The notes: a model not told the origin generated them from the letters alone. 64,000 nucleotides of DNA from Ligula intestinalis (GCA_036362985.1 JAYGXS010000004.1:20793708-20857707), one strand, 5' to 3'. Shown: positions 12,116 to 23,439, numbered from the stretch's first letter. Translations and numbers: made by a program.

Positions 12116-12658
12116 TTTTCTTTCATAATATTTTTTTATAAACATGGAGATGTAAGTCGAAGAATATTGGAATAGAACTGACCGGGCCCTGTGCGGTTAC
12201 CCAACCCGAACGACACGTGGTGCTTCCTTAGAAACTCAATTCATTAATTGATAAAGACCAGTTACGCGTTTATAAAAGCTTGCGCGTCTCCCGGCCGGAA
12301 TGGGCGACACCAATCATATAAAGGAACCTCAAGAATAAGGGAAGTCCATGAAAACATCTACTAGATATTAATAAACCAAGCCTTTTTCCGTGAAATCTAT
12401 GTCGGAAAGTTCCGACGGAAAAAATGATTGGCCTTTGAGAGAGAATAAGTCAAGGAAATAGCTTACAACGCAATAATTTTCTTTTTTTACGTGAATAACG
12501 CAAAATGCAATCGAGAACCAATTACCTGTCTGAAAATTAAACAGAGGAAAAGGTTTATGGATAGCTCAGATAAGGCCAAATTCTTGTCCCAAAATCACTC
12601 TGTTTGTGTATACCGAGGAGACACCTTGTTGACGATGCAGTACAGCGAGATATTATCC

Positions 12659-13092
12659 CAGCGGCAGAGGTGCTGCAGTCAACCTCCTCCAAACGTGAGA
12701 TGCCACAGACGTGGTCTCGCGAGAAGATGTTTGCTGCCCGGTCACTTAACCCAGTGTGATGGCCGACGTCCGCCTTCAAGGCGTAACCTTGGCCCTCGGG
12801 CGGCTAGGGCGTACGCACGCACCACACACTGATCGGGCCAATCAGCAGTCTGAAGCTAACTCACCCAATGCTCGCTCTTGACCCTTTTAACTATTCCCGC
12901 ATTTCGGATCACGCCGTCCCAGCGTAATGACGTGCTCTCCGTAGTCAATCTTCTTCCATCTTATCTCCGTTCTTTTGTGCAAACAATAAACTATTCCTAT
13001 TATTCTGGCCTCGACTGAATTCTTCTCTTCCTTGGAACCATGGTCTGAAGATCACATTTGCTAGGGTTTAAGTCACTTAACCCCCTGCGATA
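12659..13092 (+). mobile_element. LTR copy 1 of a Ty3/gypsy-like element, with adjoining primer site
   Basis: It is about 433 bp and aligns over its full length with the LTRs at 15472 and 16593 (shared TGCTGCAG start, GTGGTCTCG block, AATAAACTATTCC polyadenylation region, and CCCCCTGCGATA end). The 5' edge is diverged and lacks the TGT start. Unlike the other two copies, it is followed directly by a primer-binding-like site, so it is the 5' LTR of an element whose interior is lost. Confidence 0.8.
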
Positions 13093-13093
13093 T

Positions 13094-13262
13094 TGGTGAC
13101 CGTCTGACGTGATCTGTGCACGTAATTTCTGATGTGGCCTGCTGTCCATGCATTGATGTCCCTGCGTATATTTCTGACTTTTCGACGTGCCTCTGCGTAT
13201 TGGTGATTTTCCCTGCGTATTTGGCGACTTTCCGACGTGTCCATGCGTATTTTTTGATCTGC
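13094..13262 (+). repeat. primer-binding-site-like sequence and degenerate tandem repeat
   Basis: TGGTGACCGTCTGACGTGATC begins one base after the LTR end. The complement of the tRNA-Trp 3' end starts TGGTGACCCCGACGTG, the primer used by CsRn1/Kabuki-type gypsy elements, so the fit is good with a small change. It is followed by repeated units of CTGCGTATTTGGCGACTTTC type (at about 13163, 13193, 13213 and 13243), each looking like a decayed copy of the LTR-end/primer junction. Confidence 0.55.
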
Positions 13263-13574
13263 AGTCATAATAATAATATGGTTTATTTGTAAAGCGCATC
13301 TTTGGCGCCGTCAAAAACCCCAGAATGCAGGAATAAACCTAACTCAAGCCCCGTTGTGGTTGATCTCAGTCATTTTCAAACCCCCCTCACATTCAATTGA
13401 GATTTTTTCGTGTGTCATCTGATGCGACCGCGAAATGGAGACCTTCTGCATGGACATTCTCTCGTGAAGCGAGGTCAGGAAATTTAACCAATCACTGTCC
13501 ATTCAGCCCCAGCCATGGTTCCTTCATAATCAAACAGAGATGTCCCTTTATGAGTGTCAGCACCCAGATCTCCT

Positions 13575-14960
13575 TTTTCGATCGCTGACCTTCCTTCTAC
13601 TGCGAACGATACTTCTCGGTTCAACTCATATTCTTTGGTTATATGCTACAATCTAGAGACAGCAGTCTTCCCCTATACACACTCTACTTTGATTTTACTA
13701 AGGCCTTTGATCGTGTTGACCATAACCTCCTCTTTTGGCATAGGTATCAAGATCCTGAGCTTAATATCTTCCTATTCGAATGCTCGTACACAACGAGTTA
13801 AACTTTCCAATGTTATCTCCAACCCCACACATGTGAGGTGTGGAGTTACTCAGGGTTGTGTACTTGGGCCGCTCCTATTTTGCCTTTTTGTGAACGATAT
13901 TACAGATTGTTTTCAGTATGGTAGACCCTTTATGTACGCTGACGATATAAAAGACGCTAATCAATCTAAACTGGCTAATCGCAACATCGTGCTCTAGCTC
14001 ATAAAAAAGGATCTTGCTCACGGTGCCTCAACCTTTCATGACGCAAATGTCCTGGTTTGGTTGTTGATGACGATCATCAGCCTGACCTAAGCATTTAATT
14101 ATGAATAGGGAGCTCAAGGGCGAAAGCCTTTTTCCCTTAATAAAGTGACTAATAGACGGTCACGAACTAAATGCGCAAGGAGTTATCAAAGATCTGGGCA
14201 TATCGTATTCTGATAGTCTCCATCTGTCAAGACTCTGTGCCCTGATAGTCTCGAAAGCACGCCGAACTACCGGATTTATCCTTAGAAATTTTTAGACCAT
14301 AAAGGTAAGAACTAGCCTTTATAAGATGTACGTGAGACCATGTCTTCAATACTGCTGTTTCCTATTCAAACTTCTGCGCACTAGTGAACGGAAGAAAATA
14401 GAATCGGTCCTGCCTTTCCTCACTAAAAGAGTCTTCACTTCAGAACACCGTAATTTAGCCTACCAACAACGGTGTTTACTTATAAAGCTCAATTTCTTTG
14501 TGGCTTCGTAGATTACAGAAGGGTCTATTTTTACTGTTTTAACTTTTGAATGCCCGTAACTTTAATCTCCTTAGTACCATAAGGCAACTCGAGCACTCTC
14601 GGCGCGCTAGCATCGAGATGTGTTTTTATTTCTTCCTATGTTACGTATATTTAGGTACCGTCAATTCTTTTCAGTAAACGTCACAGCAATATGGAATAAG
14701 CTGCACAGATATATTAAAAACTCAGCATAGCTACCCTTTAAGAGATCTATCACTAGTTTTGTACATTCAGGACAACTTTCACGAATTTTTGCTGCTGACT
14801 TGGTGAAATCTCTCTTTTACTCTAATGGCGTTCGTGGACTTTGAACCCTGCCAGGCCTCATGCTGAAGATAATGGTGCTGAAGCAGCGGTCTGCGATCGG
14901 CTAGTTCTTCAGCCGACAGCGAGCAACTCTTCTTGTGTCAATCCTCCCCATCTCGAACTA
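13575..14960 (+). mobile_element. degenerate non-LTR reverse transcriptase
   Basis: In shifting frames one reads DFTKAFDRVDHNLL (palm motif A region), GVTQGCVLGPLLFCLFVNDI (motif B), MYADDI (catalytic YADD, kept), FILRNF, LYKMYVRPCLQYC and AIWNKL. The order and spacing are those of CR1/Jockey elements. Frameshifts and stops (for example near 13997 and 14511) make it a dead copy. The 5' part with endonuclease is missing. Confidence 0.8.
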
Positions 14961-15017
14961 ATGACACTAAACGATCTGCAGCTTTTCTTCTGCTAATCAA
15001 TCAACTCAGTTTATAAC

Positions 15018-15050
15018 TGTACATACGTTCCGTACATACGTTCCGTACCT
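15018..15050. repeat. short tandem duplication
   Basis: The 14-bp unit GTACATACGTTCC(G) occurs twice in a row, followed by a partial third unit. Confidence 0.5.
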
Positions 15051-15471
15051 TTGAAGTCAGGTTTTTTTTCATTTGAAATAAACTCCCTATTTCGCCCAGT
15101 AGTGGCCAAACACAGAATTGAAAAAAAAAGAGTACTTACTGCAAATTGAGGGTGTTCGTTTAAGGTTTTTTCCTGCCCTCGAGCTTTTGAAAGGCGCACA
15201 AGAGGTGCTTTACCAATTAACACAATTGTCTGTAAACTGGCAAATAAACATATATATATATACTGACACGGCATGCTGACTTCCTGTTGACGTTTTACCG
15301 ATCCATCGTCATTCTCCAACCGCCTTTGCAGCCTGACTTATTAATGCCAACCACAGCTGCCCCTGATCTTTGCAACTCTACCTTGGTACGCACCTCTTCC
15401 CCTACATTAAGTTATTCATCCTCCATTCGATTTCTTTCATCAATCGATTTATGGTGTCGGAGGGGAACACT

Positions 15472-15904
15472 TGTCGCGCTGCTGCAGTCCACCTCCTCCA
15501 AGCGTGAGATGCCACAGACGTGGTCTCGTGGGAAGATCTTGGCCGCCCAGTTGCTCAACCCAGTGCGATGGCTGATGTCCGCCTTCAAGGCGTAACCTTG
15601 GCCCTCGGGCGGCTGGGGCGTGAGCATGCACCCCACACTGATCGGGCCAATCAGCATTCTGAAGCTAACTCACCCAATGATCGATCTTGACCCTTTTTAA
15701 CTATTCCCGCACTTCGGATTACGCCGTCTCAGCATAATGACGTGCTCTCCGTAGTGAATCTTCTTCTATCTATTCTCCGTTCTTTTGTGTAAACAATAAA
15801 TTATTCCTATTATTCTGGCCTCCACTGACTTCTTCTCTACCTTGGAACCATGGTGTGAAGATCGAAGTAGCTGGCGTTTAAGTCAGTTAATTCTCTGCGA
15901 TTTA
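15472..15904 (+). mobile_element. solo LTR (copy 2) with CACT target duplication
   Basis: It starts TGTCGCGC, ends GCGATTTA, and is flanked by the 4-bp direct repeat CACT at 15468-15471 and 15905-15908. At 433 bp, it aligns along its length with the LTRs at 12659 and 16593. No internal region is present, so it arose by LTR-LTR recombination. The minus-strand open frame across it (DHVCGISRLEEVDC) is shared by all copies and is probably only a by-product. Confidence 0.88.
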
Positions 15905-15959
15905 CACTATTAGCACGGTAACCTTCGCAGCGAACACAGTAAGTGAAGCCCTTTGACAA

Positions 15960-16588
15960 ATACAACCAAGTCATTCACCGGGTCCGTATGGCTTATCAGC
16001 GTATCTTCTGAATGAGCTCAGAAAACAGCTGGTCTCGCCGTTTTCTAAGATCTTTGAAAGTTCGATGGAGTAGTAGGCTCGGCCTGATGACTGTACTCTG
16101 TCCAACATTACCCCTATTTATAAAGGAGGAGAGAGAACGTCGCCTCGTGGCTTTGGACCATTTAGTCTGACCAATATTTTTTGCCAGCTAATACGCTAAA
16201 ATTGTCAAAATGGAACTTATGAGACCTATTGAGGTGGACAACTTGCAGCATGCGTTCAGTAATTGTAAAAAATTTTTTCACAAACCTGCTTACATCCATG
16301 GAAGGCTGGACGAATTAATTAAAAATGGGTTCGTCCGTTGATGCCACCTACGTTGACTTCCGCAAGGCTTTTGACAAGGTTCTGCATAGATGACTAGTAT
16401 TTTAGCTGCATCAAATTGGTGTGACTGGAAACCTACTCAGATTTTAGCCTACTTTCTTACAGGCAGACGTCGGCGTGTTCATATTGGAGACACCAAAACA
16501 AAATGGAAAACTGTTTCCAGTAGCGTTCCGCGGGGACTCGTTCTGTGTCCCATTCTACTTCTGGTATTTGTTAACGACTGGCTGAATT
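15960..16588 (+). mobile_element. broken CR1-like reverse transcriptase fragment
   Basis: Readable pieces in order: ITPIYKGG-like, FRPVSLTNIF-like, VDATYVDFRKAFDKV (motif A), GVTGNLL, then VPRGLVLCPILLLVFVNDWLN (motif B region). Stops interrupt nearly every block. It ends at the target duplication of the solo LTR at 16593. What follows that LTR does not continue the polymerase, so part was lost or the fragment already ended here. Confidence 0.75.
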
Positions 16589-16592
16589 GCTT

Positions 16593-17030
16593 TGTAGCGG
16601 TGCTGCAGCCCATCACCTCCAAACGCGAGATGCCGCAGACGTGGTCTCGCGGCGGGGGCAATCTTGGCCGCCCAGTCGTTCGACCCGCTCGGCCCAACTC
16701 CGCATGCGAGATTTAACCTTTGCCCCGGGATGCATGTGTTGGCAATTGGACGAATGAGAGTCCTGAAATGCTCTGGACCAATTAGCGTCCTCAAATCCTC
16801 TGCGGCCCTTGTAACTTTTACGGCTGCTAAGCTACACTCGGGACATGGCTAGTTTCTTAGCTGGTCGTGCTTTCTAAGTCGAACTTCTTTCTCCTTCTAT
16901 CCTTCGTTCCTTTGTGCACACAATAAACTGTTCTTACTATCCTGGCCTCAACCGACTTCTCTTATCAACTGAGGAACTATGATCTGAAGATCGCAGTTTC
17001 TGGGTTTAACGCACTTAACCCCCCGCGATA
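16593..17030 (+). mobile_element. solo LTR (copy 3) with GCTT target duplication
   Basis: It starts TGTAGCGG, ends CCGCGATA, and is flanked by GCTT at 16589-16592 and 17031-17034. At 438 bp it is the most diverged of the three copies in its middle part. It carries AATAAACTGTTC, the polyadenylation region typical for LTR R regions. Confidence 0.88.
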
Positions 17031-17034
17031 GCTT

Positions 17035-19775
17035 CACCTGCATTAGAAAGTCATGTTTGGAGGAAATAATGTCGTAACTGTCTGTTTCCTTTCCAAACAC
17101 GCAATTTGTAGATTTCGAAAAGGGTCTTTCTGGCATTTGAAGCTCTTTCCATGATATTAAAGTGGTTTTTTAATATGTTAGCATTTTCCTCTGCAGAGTC
17201 AAGCATAACTTCGAAATGCTGCTTACTCTTCTCCACTTTTCAACCTTGGCAGTGGTCTTCGAGGTCGCTATTGATGGTTATCACGTGTTCTTACTTGGTT
17301 GCCAACTTGTCGGTGGACTCTGGAGTCTGGTGGGTCGCATCTCGGTGATGTTGCCTTGACCTCTACTGTCTTCTACTCGCTGCGATCCTGTTGTCCTCGA
17401 TGACCTCTTCTTAACTCACCACCGAATTATCTTTCCCATGACAATAATCATCCCGAACCCTCATCAGCATGATCCCACCTGACTGCATCATGTTATACCT
17501 CGCTTCCTATTAAGGCAGTTTTTTCTCCCACATTTTTTTGGAAATCGGTGACCCACTGAACACATCCACCGATGTGGGATTTATTTACCGCCCAGACAAT
17601 TATTTTATAAGGGAGTTCGTTGTTAATCGGATCTACCTTACCATCTTACCACGCGTAATATACTACTAATTAATGTTTTCATACAGTTGCTCACGCGCAG
17701 CTGTGATTACCAATTTTTTCTTTTTTCTTTTCACGATAGCAATAAGTTTGTAATGAAAGGTCATATAGGGGCCTTTTCATTATGCAATCTATTTATTTAT
17801 TATCAAAAGCTTTTGGAGTCAATCGAAAGCTCTGGCGATGAACAGACCTTACAAAATGCCTTCAACTCACTATGACAAAACCGCAAAGAAGGCCATGGGC
17901 ATTCTATGAGAGATCGGAAGATCCTTTCTCTGTTTTGATGTTGAGATTTCTTTTGTTCGGCCGATCTTAGAATATTGAGTCCGGGTGTGTTGCACCTAGA
18001 TGAAGCAAGATTAAGCAGTGCTGGAGGAAATTCAAAAAAAGTGTACGAGAAAAAAAATTGCTTATAAAATAAGATAAATGGGTAGAGTAGGCTAATAATA
18101 CAATAGCCGTCTAGAATTAGCTGATGAAACGTCTACATGATTTGCCCTAGAGTGCATATTTGCATGAAATGAATTTTCGCGAAAAAGCATCAGTGGAAGT
18201 GGGGCCTCTACATCTGAGGAACCAGAATGGAATTCTGCTTATGGTTAGTATCAAACGAAATGAGAGCAGTTTAGACTGAGTACGTCCACATGACTTCCAT
18301 CGTTTGAATGACTGGTGGTAAAAGTAGATATCGTGGTGCTTGCAGAAAACGAAGCAAAAGGAAAAGACTTTCAAGAACATCTTCTGAATTGCTCATTTAT
18401 CCTTCCTATTAGTCATTGAAAAAGCTGCTTATAAAAGACGATAAGAACCGCTCTCTTGGCTTCTTCTGCCTACTAGTCAGGTCAGAATAGACTGAGCTAT
18501 AACAAAAACGTTAATAGAATCAGTGTTAAGTTTGCTGTCTTTGCTTGAAATTAGATACAGTAGTAAACGACCAAATTTCAATTGGCAAGATATTCAAAAG
18601 GAAGTTATACCTGGAAGCAAAGAATATAGAATGTTTCGATGTTCAAGATGCACGAGGATGTAAAATCAGTGCGGAATTTCATAGGTTATAAGGACGACTA
18701 ATGTGTGTGAGGAGAGAGCCCGGTTGGTTAGCCGTTCGACTTCCATCCGAAGCGACAGCAGCTTGATTGGTGTAGCTTAAACCTAGGTCCTTTATGTTGC
18801 TATATTTATTCATTGGATACAATTAAAAAATTACAGTTTGCCGCAGCCTCTCAAACCAAAACACATGTTGTGACACTTACGTTCATATGAGACAATGGAA
18901 TTTTCCTTTTCATGGGAGATATCAAAAAGCACAATGGGAGTGCGATAGGAGGGTCGGCAGGGTCGAACCAAAGAGAGGATAGTCAGCCAAATTCCATAGG
19001 TACGATCGAGCAGATGGCAAAGTCCACTGAAAAGCTGGCGAAAACATAAGATCTCGCGCCGATCATCAACAGAGACCTGGAAGACCACCGTCGGCGTTGC
19101 AAAAAGAACAGATGGGGACATTATGAAATGAAGTTTGGATCTGCCGGAGATAATGTTGACATAGTACGAAACCAACTTAGTATGGTGGGAAGAGCCTCAA
19201 GTATCCGAAGCACTTTTTTAAAAGTCCAAAAGTCGCGTGTTTGAACGTATCAGTATAAAGTGCACCTATTTCGCGGGCGACTGACCATCATCAGAATTCC
19301 ATTCTGTTTCCTCAGATTTCGAGGCCCTACGTGCACTGACAGTGCCTTCCTGCCGCTCAGCCCAGGCTATATTAAGAAACCAAGGTCCTTCTGTCTTACG
19401 GGCACATGGTAATGGGGGTTATAAGGGTAGGGCAGTAAACTGAGCAGCTTTAAACGGCGATAAGCCGAAATAATAATGGGAATGCGAGCCAAAAAAGAAC
19501 GATTGTTTTAATAAAAAGAGAAAGAAGGCAGAAGGGTATAGGGGGAGGAACATAAGCGCAAAATTAATGCTACAGAGAAAAAAGTTACCCGGAAGCATGC
19601 TACTGGTGAGAATAATCAGGGAACTGAATATTGAAGTCAAAGAAAGCGGTAAACTCACCCTGCGTGAGTAGCACACATTCAGAGGAAGGCAAGATTGAAA
19701 ATGGGTAGCATTTAAGTGGCGCGTAGTATTGTAGCGAACCGAGACGACCGATTAGCGATTTCGTGCGACTATAAC
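17035..19775. other. mostly unassigned intergenic DNA
   Basis: Minus-strand open frames occur at 17051-17236 (charged, EKSKQHFEVMLDSAEENANI) and 18831-19175 (114 codons, DDRREILCFRQLFSGL). Either could be a decayed mobile-element frame; I recognise no family. A tRNA-like A-box string (GGTTGGTTAGCCGTTCGAC) sits at about 18722. No supported gene. Confidence 0.4.
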
Positions 19776-19785
19776 NNNNNNNNNN
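19776..19785. other. assembly gap (10 N)
   Basis: Ten undefined bases. The sequence on either side need not be contiguous, and the true gap length is unknown. It lies 260 bp upstream of the novel exon cluster, so 5' exons may be missing. Confidence 1.
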
Positions 19786-20044
19786 GGGCCCTTTATATAT
19801 AGGAAACGACAGCAGGGTTAAGTCTATATTATGGGGGTTAAACCAATGGGAATGCTTGATTTATATAATAGCCAATAGCATAAGCTCGCCGACAAAATAG
19901 CCGATCAGTTAACCAATAGGATTATGTCCGCTTGAAATAACCAAGTTGTGACACGGTACGCCGCCATCTTTAATATAGTGCAAAATGAACAAAAATTGAG
20001 GCCATCTTAAAGGTATTTGCTACCGTATAAATCTTTTTGTTCAG

Positions 20045-20750
20045 ATGACGCAAGCGACAGAATATGCTACCGTGGAATTGCAAACAATGGGAGATGCGAA
20101 AGCCAAGTAAGAGCAAATTTTAAGCTATATGAGGACTGAACAGTAAGAAAGTGATTTTTTTTAAATGTAAGATTGCATTTCTTACAAATGCAAATTGCTC
20201 TGGCTGAGAAATTATAAAATTTGCCTTAAATTCAGCCATTCGAAAGTAGCCGCAGGAGATAGCTTATGCGCGAAGCCAATTGCATCAGGCAGCTCGCCGC
20301 CAATGAGAACAACGCCGCTGCTTATCTCCAGGGAAACTGTATGGCCGGGTGAAAAACACAGAAGGTATGTTAGGACAGATTTTTAAAAACGCTCCCTGGC
20401 TGGAGGAATCCTATAAAAGTAGAAGTTTATGCAGCTGACAACGTGTTAGGAGCTGTGCTAACGAAGATAGTAATAGCAACTTAACAGTGCTTAAATTGTC
20501 GATTTGGTAACAGAAGCTTTTTTGTGTGTGTTGCAGTCCCGACACTCGCAGTGCACGATCCGTCAGGATATCTCAAACGACGCCATACGAAGAGCTAGTG
20601 AATACTCTTAATTAAAACGATGTATTTTGGAGCTATCAACAGAAAGGACTGCTGCCAAACGAACGCTGTCGTGGCTTATTGGAGCCACCTGAAGCGTGGG
20701 CTGTGACAATGTGGACCGGCACGCGGAAGAGCGATCTGCGCGCACGCTGA
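20045..20750 (+). CDS. candidate novel spliced gene, part A: tyrosine-motif exons
   Basis: A strong acceptor (CTTTTTGTTCAG) lies directly before ATG at 20045. Exon 20045-20106 (M..TEYATVELQTMGDAKA) ends at GTAAGAG. Exon 20236-20364 follows AAATTCAG, stays open in the matching phase and ends at GTATGT. Exon 20537-20597 follows TGTTGCAG and reads QTTPYEEL. It then either runs to a stop at 20611-20613, or splices by a 45-nt intron to an exon from 20643 with a stop at 20748-20750. Phases 2, 2 and 0 all join. TEYATV matches the TxYxx(V/I) switch-type motif and TPYEEL a YxxL motif, as in receptor tails, but no membrane segment is seen. A 5' exon may be lost near the N gap, or a spliced leader may be added. 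No homologue recognised. Confidence 0.45.
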
Positions 20751-20760
20751 AGAGATTCAG

Positions 20761-21322
20761 TACCGCCTATGGTTTCACATAGGGGTAAGTGTCATACCAG
20801 CATCCTGGGAAATTTTATGCCGCCATATTGCCCAACTGTAAAATTTAGATGAGGCAGAAGGTAAGAGCAATCTTGTAAATAATTAAATGTGCTGTTTAGC
20901 GGAGAACCGCGAGGCGTGCGAGCCGAGGGAAGACAAGCGTCTGCATTCAAACCAATTTCTGTCTTTTTACGAAACAGCAGATGCAGACCAGGAGAAGACG
21001 CGTGGCACTCGCGCGACGGCAGGTAAGTATCATTTTCCTCTATTTTTTGCAATGTGTAGATGAGAGCAGCGGATTCTGCGAGGTGAGGCCGAACGAAAGC
21101 CTGTGCGCAAACCAACTGCTTCATGTTAGTGAACCCCCAGGTGCAGAAGGTCGGAGGACGCGTGCCAGCAAAATGCACGAAACAGAAGCGTATGTACTAC
21201 TGACCGACCTGACAGACACGAATTATACGGTGGAGATGAATGTAGGAAGGCATACGGAGGCTGAACAAAGGATGCCCCAAGGGAACAGGAGAAGAAGGCA
21301 ACGCCGAAGACGACGGATTTAA
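20761..21322 (+). CDS. candidate novel spliced gene, part B: micro-exons and arginine-rich end
   Basis: Good splice sites define 20761-20784 (24 nt), 20849-20860 (12 nt), 20900-21022 (123 nt), 21060-21082 (23 nt) and 21130-21322 (last, stop TAA). Introns would be 64, 39, 37 and 47 nt, and the phases join. The last exon reads EAYVLLTDLTDTNYTVEM and ends in GNRRRRQRRRRRI. The 342-nt region from 20981 is also open without any splicing, so splicing is not proven. Part A and part B cannot be joined by an obvious intron; they may be one gene with an undetected exon or two genes. Micro-exons in multiples of three recall schistosome micro-exon genes, but no signal peptide is visible. Confidence 0.42.
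20855..21190 (+). repeat. diverged tandem duplication of an exon-intron unit
   Basis: A unit GGCAG(AAG)GTAAG, a short intron ending in TAG, then GCGGA..CTGCGAG or GCGGAG..CCGCGAG, AAACCAA and GGAGRACGCGTG occurs twice with a period near 163 bp. Identity is roughly 60 percent by eye. The duplication covers donor, intron and following exon. Confidence 0.45.
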
Positions 21323-21569
21323 AAAAAACGGGAAACCTGACAAAACCCGCGAATCACAATAGCGGCAGTAAGCGTCTGTCAAGAACGGCCTCTCAAGAAC
21401 AGCCATGTTTGTAGGAGATAAGCAAACTATGTAAAGCATCGCTTGCGTTAAAGATAAATGTACCAAGATAAGGTAATTGATTGTTATTACATGGTCTTGT
21501 TGTTGTTTCCCCTTGGCTACCAATGGCAAAGAATCCGTGTAAAGCGATACGTAAGGAAGTGCACCGGGT

Positions 21570-22060
21570 CACTGGCAAGCTCGATAGAAGCAAAGACGGT
21601 CCTGAAGCTCAGTCGAAAAGCTGCGGAAAAGGATGGTCGCAAACACTTTGGCGGCTATATCTATAAGGCGAATACCGCGGTAATTTGAGCATAATAGCAT
21701 GTTACCGCGTTGCGGTACCGGTAAGGTAATGGACAGTGACCAATCAGTGGGGATGACTTCGGTAGTCCATATAATAAAGTACAGCCGGTGTAGTGAGTCC
21801 GTCAACGAACAAAAATAAGTTTTGAAGGCTTCTGCTGGGATACCGCAGCCTCCCGAACGTTTAGTCGTTGAAATACCGATTGTGGTTCAGTTCTCGTAGA
21901 TGGCTTGCAGCCCCTATTCCAGTTGATAGCTGTAGGCTCGCAGGCAAACGTGGTTCTAGACATCGATCGATTTTTCCAGCGATATCAGTTATCACTTGAC
22001 CCGATTTATCCCAAACGGTAGTGCATGGCGGTTTATATTTGCCAGCTGCTTGACGCAAAA
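21570..22060 (-). mobile_element. LINE reverse transcriptase fragment (fingers region)
   Basis: Read from 22058 downward: DKSGQVITDIAGKIDR (linker before the polymerase) and then, after shifts, WTTEVIPTDWSLSITLPVPQRG and NYRGIRLIDIAAKVFATIL, the typical start of an RTE/Jockey-type reverse transcriptase. No catalytic motif is left. Confidence 0.75.
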
Positions 22061-22069
22061 CGTAATATA

Positions 22070-23400
22070 GCTTGTAGAATTGGGACTCTATAATAAACCA
22101 GATGCGTAAGGCCGGCCTGGTTCTTACTTGTTAACTTGAGTATACGCTTGGTGCTTTAAGCGATAACGGTATCGGTAAGTCGAGTACGGTTCTATAATTG
22201 GAGATTAGGAAAAACATAAAAAGTGCTCTTACACACAAAGTTTCCAAGTCCGAGACAGCGAGATAATCTCAATCTTCGCGGGACCAGTATAGGGCATTTA
22301 AACGAATAAAAAGGGGTTTAACAGAAACAAAAAGGGGGCACAACTACCAAAATGGGCAACAATCAAGTATGAGATAAACAGTATGGTGTTAACTAATATA
22401 AAATGTCAAGTAATTAAGGTTAACGTTAATGCCAAGGGGAATAACGACAAGCTAATGTGTATAGTGTTAAAGAAGAAGAAACATTGTTATGTTACTGTTG
22501 AATGGAGGGGAGCGGGACAAAATAAATACCTACGGAAGGAGGTACAGAGCTGGTGGAAGTTACTCGAGTTTCGAACTGATTCCATGGAGCCAGCTGACTA
22601 GGTCCAATGTTTCTGACGGTCGGATCTTGTTGATCGCGTAGTTTGACGTCTCATTGAGCGGTAGTTATCCGAGTTGGCCAACCGAGCGATTAGAACTTGT
22701 GCCGAGAGATGCTGGGCGGGTGTGGAGATCTAGTCCTTCCTCGGTACAACCTATTTTTGCAAGCCCGGATTCATCGCACAATGTAGCGCGTCTGTCAAGT
22801 GTGGCCACTGAGTACTGGGCGAAGTTTGGTTATCGACGTTACGCGCAGGTTCGATTCGAACAGCTAATTTATCTCTCATCCGTGTAGGGAGACTTTCGTT
22901 GAACGCTACACGGGTTTCTGAATTTGACAGTGCCATAACGTTGACACGTTTTGGGGGCAGTTTCTTACTGCGATTCGACAATTGGGCCTTAAAGCGGGCA
23001 CGGACAAGTACGTGACCTAATCCAACTTTTGCAGCTCCAAGCGACTAACTGTGGGACACTAAGATGGCCCACCTTGAGCGTTCTAAGATATAGACTATAT
23101 GGTTTGACGTGCGGCTATCGCTTGGACAACATGTATGCAAATGCCGATGGGGTGTGTTGGAAACGAGTGTGTATAACGACGAGAAGATTATAATCAGCAA
23201 ATGTTATCAGTTGTCACAATATTGGCTCAGTCCGTATTTTCCGATGATATGTCTCGGTCTCATCGCACGAGCTACTCCTGGCATTCCAGTATCCAGCGAT
23301 ATAGAGCTAGTCTGTAGGGGGTATCCTGACCACTTTAGCTGGAAGGCGTTCATAGAACTCAGTCCTAACTCCTTCACCCGCTTGCAATAGTGGGACAAAA
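22070..23400. other. unassigned intergenic DNA
   Basis: Short open frames only (for example 22383-22601, basic). No repeat or gene supported. Confidence 0.4.
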
Positions 23401-23439
23401 CGGCAACCACACACATAACTGCTATGGTGCTTTCGAAGC

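Noticed and set aside
13575..14960. Interior of the LTR element whose LTRs flank it.
   Set aside because: The polymerase motifs and the C-terminal AIWNKL block are those of non-LTR elements, and the right LTR is a solo copy with its own target duplication.
15412..16697. Minus-strand frames with shared peptide DHVCGISRLE.
   Set aside because: They run across LTRs antisense and are shared only because the LTRs are copies; not a protein family.
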